Shown: in pieces, positions 41,183 to 49,547 of the stretch
Layout of the letters: each line of letters starts with the position of its first letter
Position numbering within the stretch: the stretch's first letter is position 1
From: an uncultured Collinsella sp.
Lineage (GTDB): Bacteria > Actinomycetota > Coriobacteriia > Coriobacteriales > Coriobacteriaceae
Assembly (NCBI GenBank): GCA_934667065.1
Contig: CAKULD010000002.1
Span: forward strand, 124,001-188,000
Reading direction: 5' to 3'
Length of the DNA stretch: 64,000 bases
Program-made: the position numbers and the translations under genes
Notes under the pieces: model-generated
What the model saw: the letters and a program-made list of their open reading frames with translations, nothing else
Databases searched by the model: none
What the model was told of the DNA's origin: nothing

Positions 41183-43666
41183 ATGACCGAACACCACGCC
41201 ATCAGTCGCCGAGCGTTTACGTTGGGCCTAGGACTCGCGGCGTTGTCGCCGCTTGCAAGCCTGCCCGAAACCGCGACGCTGGGTATTCCCCTGCGAGCGG
41301 CATTTGCAGAAGACACGCCCACACCGGCGGCCAACCTCGACAAGTTCGTCATTCGCCTTCGCCCCGCGGGCTATTTTCGCACCGCGAGCGTCAACGAAGA
41401 CGGCAACGTCATCGGCAACGTCTGCCACCTGTTTAATGACGGCACGTCCAGCAAGCTCATCCTTGAGCACATAGCGACCGATACAGAAAATACAAATTGG
41501 TATGCCATCCGCACCCTGCTCAATTTCGAAGAGCACAAGAAGACGGGCTACAGCATTTGGTCGGTCGATGGCGACTCGGACAAAGATGGAAAGGTCATCC
41601 ACGTATGGAGTGGCGAGCATGACGGCAAGGCCAGCCGCTCTTTTGCGTTCGTCCGCCAGTCAAACGGAACCTACATCATCCGAGACCGCACAAACGAGAA
41701 AAAAGACATTAATTACCTGGCCATAGAAAAGGACGGCAAAGACCAAGACAACAACAAGATCTGCCACAAGAGGAAGAGCATTCCGTGGGAGCTCGAGCTT
41801 GTCGGCTACAGCATGGACAAGACCAATGCCACAGTTAGCAGCATCGACTGGACCACGTATAGCAGCTACGTCGACGGACCATGTTGGATGAGCCACGTCG
41901 ATGGCAACAAATACCTCGACGAGCTGAGCATCCCGGGCACGCATGATTCGAGCACCTGCAGCGTCGACAACGACACCGAGCCCCAAACCTCGCTTGCAAA
42001 GTGCCAGCAGGATTACATCCCCACGCAGCTGCTCGAAGGCATTCGCTATTTTGATATCCGACTTGGAAAGAACGACAAGAACGGCGACCCCGGCATCGAC
42101 CATGGAATGTGCTACCTGTTCAAAAAAGACGGGGGCTTTATACATCTCTCCGATGTCATCGGTTACTTCAAAACATTTTTGAACGAACACCCGTCAGAAG
42201 CGCTCATCATGCTTGTGTCACGAGGCAACGACGAGGCTACCGACGAAAGTGTTACGACGGCTTTTGCCAATGTTATGGACAATAACTCCGATCTGTTCTA
42301 TACGTCGAGCCATGTCCCCACACTGAACGAGGTGCGCGGAAAGATCGTCCTGCTGCGTCGATTTAAACTCGCCGGCGACAGCGTAGACGGCCACACGTGG
42401 GGCCTCAACCTCACCGAATGGGATGACAAGATCAAGGCGCATTCCGGAAAGTCCATGTGCCTCGTGAAATACGAGCAAGGCTTTGAGGCTGCGGGCAATA
42501 CGGGCGACAAAGAGCCCTATAGCACAGCGGTATATGCCCAAGACCATTACAACTGCACGGGATCCAGTAAGATCGACTGGGTCGATATGGCCCTGAAGGC
42601 AGCGTCCGAGTTCGAGCGCAGCACCGTAGATATCACTGCCGCGGACGGGACAACGGTGCAGGCAACGGAGCGCTGCTGGTTTATCAACTACACTAGCTGC
42701 ACGCAAAACAACCCTTTTACCGCAGCGCGAGTGGTCAACGAGCACCTGTACAAGAGCTCGTATATAAACAATACCGGAGTTGAGAGCACAAAGGCGGACT
42801 GCCGCAAGCACATTGGCATCATCGCATCCGACTTTGTTGATGCGGCACTGGCCCGGAGCATCTACCAGCGCAATTACAACGATGCGCAGCACAAGCAAAC
42901 CGTTTCGTGCTATCTCCCGACCCGCATGCGCATGACGTACGGCGACTCGCTGAGCGATGCCTCACTCCAGGATGGCAAGACCGTTGGCGAGGGCCATTTC
43001 CGCCTCGTCGACAGCAGCAACGTACTCAACGTAGCGGCTTCGGGAAGCGCTTTTGCCATCGAATATGTGGATGTCGACGCCCTGGGCAACGAGACCGTTA
43101 CGGGGCTGCAGGGCCCTGTGCCCATCGATATCGATCCACGCGCGCTGACGCCCCATTTTGAGGGACTCGAAGGCCTTAAGGCCGGCGAAGACGTGCGCGC
43201 CAAGATTGCGGCATCACTCGAGGGCAAGCTCGAAACCGATGCCTGCACAGCCCAGCTCGAGTTTGTGCACGACGCGAACGGCGCTCCGGGCACGGCAATG
43301 GCCGAGGGCGAAACATTTGCCGCAGGGACGTACTGGGTGCGCGTGAACGGTCTCTTGGGCGACGCGGCGCAGAACTACACGCTCGCCAGCGACGGAGCCG
43401 CAAGCTTTACCGTAGCGGCCTCGGGCAGTGCGGGCGGTACCGGCGCTGGCACCGGCGGTGGCACGGGTTCCAACGCAGGCGGCGCCGACAAGGATGGCAA
43501 GGGCAACAAGAGCGACCAGGGCAAGAGATCGGGCGGAAAACTTGCCGACACGGGCGATGGCTCCGGCATTGCCGCCGGGCTCGCCGCTGCCGCCGTGGCG
43601 GCGACGGTCGCCGGCGCAGCGATGCTTGCAAATGACCGCGAAAACGCTGGGGACGATAGCGAATAG
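41183..43666 (+). CDS. Secreted surface protein with PI-PLC-type phosphodiesterase domain
   Basis: 827 aa. The N-terminus has a twin-arginine motif (SRRAFTLGLG) and a hydrophobic segment. Residues about 50-200 form a beta-rich region that may bind a ligand. Residues about 225-560 match phosphatidylinositol-specific phospholipase C: SIPGTHDSST with a catalytic His at about 253, GIRYFDIRLG, and DHGMCY with the second His at about 307. The C-terminus has a Gly/Thr linker, LADTG (an LAxTG class E sortase motif), a hydrophobic stretch and a short charged tail. The substrate may be a phosphoinositide or a GPI-like lipid of host or microbe. Confidence 0.82.
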   Translation: MTEHHAISRRAFTLGLGLAALSPLASLPETATLGIPLRAAFAEDTPTPAANLDKFVIRLRPAGYFRTASVNEDGNVIGNVCHLFNDGTSSKLILEHIATDTENTNWYAIRTLLNFEEHKKTGYSIWSVDGDSDKDGKVIHVWSGEHDGKASRSFAFVRQSNGTYIIRDRTNEKKDINYLAIEKDGKDQDNNKICHKRKSIPWELELVGYSMDKTNATVSSIDWTTYSSYVDGPCWMSHVDGNKYLDELSIPGTHDSSTCSVDNDTEPQTSLAKCQQDYIPTQLLEGIRYFDIRLGKNDKNGDPGIDHGMCYLFKKDGGFIHLSDVIGYFKTFLNEHPSEALIMLVSRGNDEATDESVTTAFANVMDNNSDLFYTSSHVPTLNEVRGKIVLLRRFKLAGDSVDGHTWGLNLTEWDDKIKAHSGKSMCLVKYEQGFEAAGNTGDKEPYSTAVYAQDHYNCTGSSKIDWVDMALKAASEFERSTVDITAADGTTVQATERCWFINYTSCTQNNPFTAARVVNEHLYKSSYINNTGVESTKADCRKHIGIIASDFVDAALARSIYQRNYNDAQHKQTVSCYLPTRMRMTYGDSLSDASLQDGKTVGEGHFRLVDSSNVLNVAASGSAFAIEYVDVDALGNETVTGLQGPVPIDIDPRALTPHFEGLEGLKAGEDVRAKIAASLEGKLETDACTAQLEFVHDANGAPGTAMAEGETFAAGTYWVRVNGLLGDAAQNYTLASDGAASFTVAASGSAGGTGAGTGGGTGSNAGGADKDGKGNKSDQGKRSGGKLADTGDGSGIAAGLAAAAVAATVAGAAMLANDRENAGDDSE

Positions 43667-43701
43667 GCAAGCCGACCCTTTTGGACACACCGACTCGACG
43701 A

Positions 43702-43736
43702 GGGGCGCAGAACACCGTTCTGCGCCCCCGTTTTTT
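43702..43736 (+). terminator. Intrinsic terminator after PI-PLC-like gene
   Basis: Perfect 12-bp stem GGGGCGCAGAAC / GTTCTGCGCCCC (43702-43713, 43717-43728), then CGTTTTTT. Confidence 0.93.
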
Positions 43737-43761
43737 ACCTTGGCCCAAACGCCGCCATAGG

Positions 43762-44073
43762 CTACATCACCATGTTCAGCGCGTTAACAAACTCCTGGGC
43801 CTTCGCACGACTGCTCAGGCTAAAAACACAAGCAGTCAACAGCCTGTTACGCAGAAAAACATCGCGGCCTTTGATTCTATTGACGCCCGTGATGTCCTTA
43901 AGATAGACAATTTCGGTGTGCTTGCCACCAAAAGTGCCCTTCTTGAGTACCTCAATGCGGTTAGGGTAGATCTTGACGTCTTTAAACCTACCCGAACCTT
44001 TGTCCTGGAACAGCAGCGTGTTGTTGTCCATACGCGTCACTCCCATGGGGTTCGCTAAAACTTTCTCTACCAT
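43762..44073 (-). CDS. Small PH-like domain protein
   Basis: 103 aa. The pattern of strands (NTLLFQDKGSGRFKDVKIYPNRIEVLKKG, here residues about 18-46; TEIVYLKDITGVNRI) ending in one amphipathic helix (AKAQEFVNALNMV) resembles bacterial PH-like domains. No membrane helix or signal peptide. The ATG at 44073 or the GTG at 44076 are equally possible and neither has a strong ribosome-binding site. Function unknown. Confidence 0.65.
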   Translation of the reverse strand: MVEKVLANPMGVTRMDNNTLLFQDKGSGRFKDVKIYPNRIEVLKKGTFGGKHTEIVYLKDITGVNRIKGRDVFLRNRLLTACVFSLSSRAKAQEFVNALNMVM

Positions 44074-44194
44074 CACATCTTAGTCGCTTTGAGACCTACT
44101 AGCGAAGGTGCCGGGCAGCAGCGCAATTCATGTCCCCACGAGGCCTTAAACTAAACGCAGTTTGATATGCATTCCGTCAGGAGGAAAGTGGGCG

Positions 44195-45250
44195 ATGGTG
44201 ATGGGCGAACTGGCAAACCGCGGAGAAGCGACGATTGTGCCCGAAGGATTTTACAAGCAGGTTTCCTCGATTCTCAACGCCGCTCGCGACAAGGCTTATA
44301 CCGCCATCAACTTTGCAATGGTTGAGGCTTATTGGGAAATCGGCAAGAGCATTGTTGAAGAACAAGGCGGAGTAGAGCGCGCCAAGTACGGCGATGCGCT
44401 GCTCAAGGCCCTTACAATCAAGCTTACCAAGGATTTTGGCAAAGGCTTTGAGGCAAGGGAGCTGCGTAAAATGCGCCAGTTATATCTCACATTTCCAATT
44501 CGGGACTCACTGCGTCCCGAATTGAGATGGACTCATTACCGCAGGTTGATGCGCATTCCCGACTCCGAAGCGCGTACTTGGTACATGAACGAATGCGCCG
44601 ACTCTCGCTGGAGCACGCGCCAGCTCGAACGCCAAATCAACACCATGTTCCGCGAGCGTCTTCTTGCCAGCAAGGACAAAGAGACCGTCGCTCAGGAAAT
44701 CCAAAAGAGCGCCCCCGCTCGTCACCCCGAGGACATCATCCGCGACCCATATGTGCTTGAGTTTTTAGGCTTCTCGGACGACGCTGCGTTTCGCGAGAGC
44801 GATCTAGAGCAATCGCTCATCACGCATCTTCAGAAGTTTCTGCTGGAGCTTGGCCGCGGCTTCGCTTTTGAGGCGCGCCAGAAGCGCATCACCTTCGATG
44901 GTCGCCACTTCTATATTGACCTTGTGTTTTACAACTATCTGATGCGCTGCTTTGTACTCATCGACCTTAAAACCGATGATCTCACGCATCAGGACTTGGG
45001 CCTGATGCAAATGTACGTGAACTACTACACGCGCGAGCTCATGAACGAAGGCGACAATCCACCCATAGGCATCGTGCTCTGTGCGGACAAGAGCGATTCG
45101 ATCGTCGAGTACACGCTGCCCGAGGATAACGACCAAGTGTTTGCCGCCAAATATCTGCCGTATCTTCCGAGCAAGGAAGAGCTGGCGCGCGAGCTAAGCG
45201 CCGAGTACCGCGCCATCAACGAAGCGGCGAATGGCGAAGCGCAAGGGTAA
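44195..45250 (+). CDS. DUF1016/YhcG-type PDDEXK nuclease-domain protein
   Basis: 351 aa. The N-terminal half is the DUF1016 helical domain (AYWEIGKSIVEEQ, AKYGDALLKALT, RELRKMRQLYLTFP). The C-terminal half is a PDDEXK nuclease-like fold with FYIDLVFYN and CFVLIDLKTD carrying the Asp and the D-x-K residues. Such genes are common near restriction systems and mobile elements, but here no partner is present. CAGGAGGAAAG lies before the ATG at 44195, which is preferred over 44162. Probably a stand-alone horizontally moving nuclease. Confidence 0.85.
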   Translation: MVMGELANRGEATIVPEGFYKQVSSILNAARDKAYTAINFAMVEAYWEIGKSIVEEQGGVERAKYGDALLKALTIKLTKDFGKGFEARELRKMRQLYLTFPIRDSLRPELRWTHYRRLMRIPDSEARTWYMNECADSRWSTRQLERQINTMFRERLLASKDKETVAQEIQKSAPARHPEDIIRDPYVLEFLGFSDDAAFRESDLEQSLITHLQKFLLELGRGFAFEARQKRITFDGRHFYIDLVFYNYLMRCFVLIDLKTDDLTHQDLGLMQMYVNYYTRELMNEGDNPPIGIVLCADKSDSIVEYTLPEDNDQVFAAKYLPYLPSKEELARELSAEYRAINEAANGEAQG

Positions 45251-45644
45251 CGGCACGGTGCGACCGACACCGCCGCAGCCATCGCAGGCGTACTCGCGGT
45301 TGTGACGCACGCCACGAAACAATACCAGTCATGGACGCCGGCGACGACATCCTTGCCGTGGCTGGCAAGCGTGACCCGACAGGTAAAAACGCGACCTTCG
45401 TCTGATGTGGGCCCATTGGCTGCCACAGAAAAGGGCCGGTTGCAGCCGGCCCTTTAGACGATAGTACCTGCGTTGCCCGCGTCTCCAAAGTTGACCAACC
45501 GAGGAGCGGGTTCCGCGGCACACTCTGATTTTACCCAGTGGGGCGGTTCTTTTGCAGCTGCTCCACCGTTTATTTACATCTACCCCCCGCCAAACTACCG
45601 GACGGCAGCCCGCACTTCTGCGAGCTGCCCCAACGCGCGCTCCC
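45251..45644. other. Gap between convergent genes, one terminator
   Basis: 394 bp with no supportable gene. It holds the terminator at 45431-45454 and a hairpin GGCAGCCCGCACTTCTGCGAGCTGCC at about 45604-45629 (read as GGCAGC / GCTGCC arms). A minus-strand frame of about 57 codons upstream of the DUF1016 3' end exists but lacks any family feature or clear start. Confidence 0.5.
45431..45454. terminator. Bidirectional terminator
   Basis: Stem AAGGGCCGG (45431-45439) and CCGGCCCTT (45446-45454). On the minus strand TTTTC follows. Likely ends the zinc-ribbon gene transcript. Confidence 0.75.
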
Positions 45645-46982
45645 CTACTTCCCAAAGATCGCGGCGAACAAGCCCTTGCGTTTGGGCTTTTCTTCTCGGT
45701 AGGAGCCTTCGGCTGCGGCTGCAACCTGGCGCGGTTGCTCGCCGCCTCCACGGCGCACGATCTGGTATAGGAACGGCGATTTAGCGTATTTGACCTCGAT
45801 GGGCGTGGCGTGCACGGTGCTTTCGTTTGACAGGTGCAGACTCGGATTGAGCGGTGCCACGATATGCGTCTCGCGCTTGTCACTAAACACCACCGCGGCA
45901 GCGCGACCCGTCTGGCCATTCACGGCGATGCGCACCTGCTCGCCGTCGCGGCTGTCCGTTGCCGGGCGATCGACAAAGTACACCGGCACCATCACCAGAC
46001 CGTCCTTGTGCTTGCGAGCCTTGCGCGCCCACGTGCGAATGCTCTTTTTATTGAGCCCCAGGGTCGCCTCGGCATCGTTGCCCGCAACGTCGAGCGCCAG
46101 CTTGTCAATGACCACCTGGTCCTTGGTGGACGCATCGACGGAGACGACGCGGAAGTCGCCCTCCTGCATGGCGGGATCGAACGGTCCCACCTTGGCAAAG
46201 TCCCACGGCTCCAAAATGCCCATAAGACGAACGTCCAGATAGTTTGCCCTGGGGTATGCCCAATCGAGCACCTCGTAGTACACCAGGGTCTCCTTGCTCA
46301 GGCCCTTGCCCGGGAAGCTCGCCATCATGCGCAGGTCGGCAAGCGCCATGGGGAAATAGAAGAGTATCATGTCGTTCTGGATCGCATCTTCCACATCGTG
46401 CCCCGCAAAGGCATCCGGATACTGACGCACCAGCCGCAGCGCATTGGCACGCGCCTGCTGCGGCGAAATCTCACACGGAACACCCTGCTCTGGCACGTAC
46501 TCGGCACCCACGCCCATGGTCAGACGCTTGCTAAACGTGCCAGGTTTGAGCAAGTCTGCCACACCAATCTTGTTGCCGCACGACGGGCACTCAAACACGC
46601 GCTGGGTGGACTCGCCCTCAAAGGACGCGCCGCAGAAGGGGCAGGGAATGCTCACGTGCGTAGCCTCTTGGAACTCCTGCGCCGTCCCACGATCTTCCCA
46701 CAGCAGACGCTCCAGAACCGACTGATTGCGCCAGTGCGAATTGAAGAAATACCAGTCCGGGTCCTCTGGGCGCTCGAGCTGCGAGACATGCGTGAGCTTG
46801 AGCAACCCGTCAACCACCGTCAGCGGTGTATGGCGAATGCCCAGAGCACTCTTAGGCTCCCTGGCGTCCGCTTGCCACGGGACGACCGTTCCGCAATAGG
46901 CACATTCAAAGCTGCGCTTTGCCTGGTGCGAATACATGGGGCCGCCGCAGTTTTGGCATTTAATGGCAAACATCTCGTCCAT
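45645..46982 (-). CDS. Zinc-ribbon protein of unknown function
   Basis: 445 aa cytoplasmic protein. Two zinc ribbons near the N-terminus: CQNCGG...CAYCG (about 9-30) and CPFCG...CPSCG (about 115-137). The rest (about 150-420) is a mixed alpha/beta region without a motif I recognise; the C-terminus is basic and ends GLFAAIFGK. AAGGAGG lies 8 bases before the ATG at 46982. Divergent from the CDF transporter. Family members are annotated only as zinc-ribbon or TFIIB-like proteins. Confidence 0.7.
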   Translation of the reverse strand: MDEMFAIKCQNCGGPMYSHQAKRSFECAYCGTVVPWQADAREPKSALGIRHTPLTVVDGLLKLTHVSQLERPEDPDWYFFNSHWRNQSVLERLLWEDRGTAQEFQEATHVSIPCPFCGASFEGESTQRVFECPSCGNKIGVADLLKPGTFSKRLTMGVGAEYVPEQGVPCEISPQQARANALRLVRQYPDAFAGHDVEDAIQNDMILFYFPMALADLRMMASFPGKGLSKETLVYYEVLDWAYPRANYLDVRLMGILEPWDFAKVGPFDPAMQEGDFRVVSVDASTKDQVVIDKLALDVAGNDAEATLGLNKKSIRTWARKARKHKDGLVMVPVYFVDRPATDSRDGEQVRIAVNGQTGRAAAVVFSDKRETHIVAPLNPSLHLSNESTVHATPIEVKYAKSPFLYQIVRRGGGEQPRQVAAAAEGSYREEKPKRKGLFAAIFGK

Positions 46983-47243
46983 GGAAACGTCCTCCTTTGC
47001 ACAGGGGCTGTCGACATTAAGTATGTCGAGCAAACAGGCGCATGCCCATACCCATGTGGCCCAAAATGGAGCATTCGAACGGACGAGAAGGCGCAGCGGG
47101 CTCGCAGCCGCGCGGACAGTCACTCGTCTACATCTGCACTCGTTAGCACAGGTAGACCATTACTGCATTTTCTGAGCATCGGCCCATAGCGCACCCGTCC
47201 GAGCTACACTATCCCCTTAAACACGATTGTGAGGACGACCGTT

Positions 47244-48425
47244 ATGCTATTTGTAAATCGGCTGGCACATACGCTTGTTCCCGGCAGCGCAAGCGAACCG
47301 GTCGATACCTCCTGCCGCACCCGTGCCGGCTTTGCCGCGAGCCTTATCTGCATTGGGCTCAACATCACCCTGTGTCTGGCCAAAGGCATCGCGGGCCTGC
47401 TCGCGGGCTCCGTGTCGCTTGTCGCCGACGCCTTCAACAACCTCTCCGACGCCTCGAGCAACATCGTGAGCCTGCTTGGATTCCGCCTTGCCAGCCGCCC
47501 TGCCGACGAGGGGCACCCTTACGGCCACGGCCGCTACGAGTACCTGGCAGGGCTGTTTGTCGCCGTCCTCGTTTGCGCCGTTGGCATCAACCTGATCTTG
47601 GAGTCGGTCACCAAAATCATCAAGCCCTCCCCCACCGCGTATTCGGCGCTCTCTATGGCAGCCCTTATCCTGTCCATGCTCGTCAAATTTTGGATGGCGG
47701 CGTTCAACCGCGCACTGGGCAACCGCATCGACTCCGAGACGCTTATCGCCACGGCACAGGACTCCAAAAACGACGTCATCACCTCGGGATCGGTCCTGGT
47801 GGCGGCGCTCATTTCGCAAACAACCGGCGTTGACCTCGATGGCTGGGCAGGCCTGGGCGTGGGCATCTTCATCTGTATCAGCGGCATGGGTCTGGTGCGC
47901 GATGCCATCAGCCCACTGTTGGGACAGGCGCCCGACCCTAAGCTTGTCCAGACAATCCGCGACAAGATCATGTCGTATCCGCAGGTCCTGGGCACGCACG
48001 ACCTGATGGTGCACGACTACGGCCCCGGTCGCCAATTTGCCAGCGCCCACGTGGAGATGCCCGGCGAGGGCGATGCGTTTGAGCACCACGAGATTCTGGA
48101 CACCATCGAGCACGATATCAAGCGCCAGATGGGCATCGGCATCACGCTGCACTGCGACCCCATCGCCACAACCGGCGACGACCTGCGCGGCTGGGTCAGA
48201 CGCGGCATCATGCAGATCGACCCCGCGCTCTCCATCCACGACCTGCACGAGCACGACGGCTTCGTCTCGTTTGACCTGGTGCGCCCCGACGGCTTTGACA
48301 TATCCGACGAGGAGCTGCTGGAGCTCGTAACGCGCATCGTGCACGAGCGCCGGCCCGACGCCTCGTGCGTCGTCACGTTCGACTCGGGCTTTAGTTCGCC
48401 CGACCGCCCGGCCGAGCGGCTCTAG
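47244..48425 (+). CDS. Cation diffusion facilitator family metal transporter
   Basis: 393 aa. Six predicted membrane helices in residues about 28-225 with the metal site residues in helix two (DAFNNLSDASSN) and helix five (AQDSKNDVITSG), the HPYGHGRYEYLA loop, and a cytoplasmic dimerisation domain. A further C-terminal domain (about 300-385) follows, beyond the usual 300-residue length. It probably exports Zn, Fe or Mn by proton antiport. GAGGA lies 9 bases before the ATG at 47244; a GTG at 47229 is on that site. It ends close to the convergent gene at 48438. Confidence 0.9.
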   Translation: MLFVNRLAHTLVPGSASEPVDTSCRTRAGFAASLICIGLNITLCLAKGIAGLLAGSVSLVADAFNNLSDASSNIVSLLGFRLASRPADEGHPYGHGRYEYLAGLFVAVLVCAVGINLILESVTKIIKPSPTAYSALSMAALILSMLVKFWMAAFNRALGNRIDSETLIATAQDSKNDVITSGSVLVAALISQTTGVDLDGWAGLGVGIFICISGMGLVRDAISPLLGQAPDPKLVQTIRDKIMSYPQVLGTHDLMVHDYGPGRQFASAHVEMPGEGDAFEHHEILDTIEHDIKRQMGIGITLHCDPIATTGDDLRGWVRRGIMQIDPALSIHDLHEHDGFVSFDLVRPDGFDISDEELLELVTRIVHERRPDASCVVTFDSGFSSPDRPAERL

Positions 48426-48437
48426 CCAACTCAGCCG

Positions 48438-49370
48438 CTAGTTGCCCTGCGCGCCCGAAATGCCGTTTTGCAGCGCGTTCCAGGCATCCGTTGCCATGTC
48501 GCCCAGGTTCTGCGCGGTGTCGCCGAGATTCTGGGCCGTGTTGCCCAGCTGCTGAGCCGTATCTCCCAGCTCCTGCGCCTTGTTGCTCAGGTCCTCCAGT
48601 GTGTTGGAGCTCGAGCTGTCCGTGGTGCCCTGCTCGCTGGACGCGTTGCCCGACGAGTTGCCCTTGTGCGTTAGCTGGATCTCGAGACTGCCATTGTCGT
48701 TGTAGTAGGCAGACGTTACGACCCAGCTACCATCAACGACGGGCGTCGAGCCGTCATCGGTCAGGATCACGGCGTTCGAAAGATCGGCTCCGCGCGACTT
48801 GAGGAGCTTCTTGGCGTTAGACCAGTACTGCCCCGGAATATCGCTCAGGTCGACAACGCTGGACTGGGTGGCCGCAGCCTGCTCGGCCTGCGTGTCGGTC
48901 GAGGCGCCTCGTTTGTTGAGCATGCCCGACACAATGGCAAACACCACCGACAGGGCAAAGAAAATCGCCAGCACGATCAGAATCTTCTTGATCACGCCCG
49001 CCGAACGCGAAGGCTTCTTCTCCTCGTCTTCGCCATACTGCGGAATCGACTTGGGATACTCGCGATACGGCTCGCGCGCGTAGGCATCGCGCGACTCATA
49101 GCGAGACTGCGACGTACGCGGCATATACGTCGTCTGCTGAGGCTGTGGAATGGGATTCTGCGGCAGGCCATCATAGGGATTCGGCGTCGAGGCGGCATAG
49201 GGGTCCTGCGCCGTGTCGCCATAACCCATAACCCGCGTGGGCTCGGCAGAAGGCTGCGTCGCGGCAGGGTCGGCATAACCGGGACCGGGCACAACGCGGG
49301 TCGCATCGGCGCTGTCACCAGCCTGCGCGGAGCCATAGCCGCCCATCACGGTCGTCTTGTCCTGATCCAT
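48438..49370 (-). CDS. Membrane protein with disordered N-terminus and C-terminal heptad repeats
   Basis: 310 aa. Residues 1-115 are Pro/Tyr/Gln/Thr-rich and probably disordered, with short TRV(V/M) repeats that could be phosphorylated. One membrane helix lies at about 127-150. The outside part has a globular segment (DLSDIPGQYWSNAKKLLKSRG to EIQLTHKG) followed by at least four seven-residue repeats of the form LG(D/N)TAQ(N/Q). GGAAAGGA precedes the ATG. No family recognised. Confidence 0.75.
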   Translation of the reverse strand: MDQDKTTVMGGYGSAQAGDSADATRVVPGPGYADPAATQPSAEPTRVMGYGDTAQDPYAASTPNPYDGLPQNPIPQPQQTTYMPRTSQSRYESRDAYAREPYREYPKSIPQYGEDEEKKPSRSAGVIKKILIVLAIFFALSVVFAIVSGMLNKRGASTDTQAEQAAATQSSVVDLSDIPGQYWSNAKKLLKSRGADLSNAVILTDDGSTPVVDGSWVVTSAYYNDNGSLEIQLTHKGNSSGNASSEQGTTDSSSSNTLEDLSNKAQELGDTAQQLGNTAQNLGDTAQNLGDMATDAWNALQNGISGAQGN

Positions 49371-49486
49371 GCAACGATTCCTTTCCGTCGCCCGTAAGCA
49401 TCAAGTTATCCATGCATTCTACCCGCGCAAAAGCCTATGACGGGCAAAGCCCGCCGGCATCACAAGACATGCGCGGCATTCGAGAT

Positions 49487-49520
49487 CAAAACCCCGCCGG
49501 GCCTTGGTGGCACGGCGGGG
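49487..49520 (-). terminator. Intrinsic terminator after fhs
   Basis: On the minus strand, CCCCGCCG and CGGCGGGG (plus-strand 49513-49520 and 49492-49499) pair, then TTTTG. Confidence 0.88.
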
Positions 49521-49547
49521 CGGGCAAGCAGCTATGAGGCTGTCGGC

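Noticed and set aside
45251..45426. Minus-strand frame of about 57 codons between DUF1016 and zinc-ribbon genes
   Set aside because: No ribosome-binding site, no family features, and it continues antisense into the DUF1016 gene.
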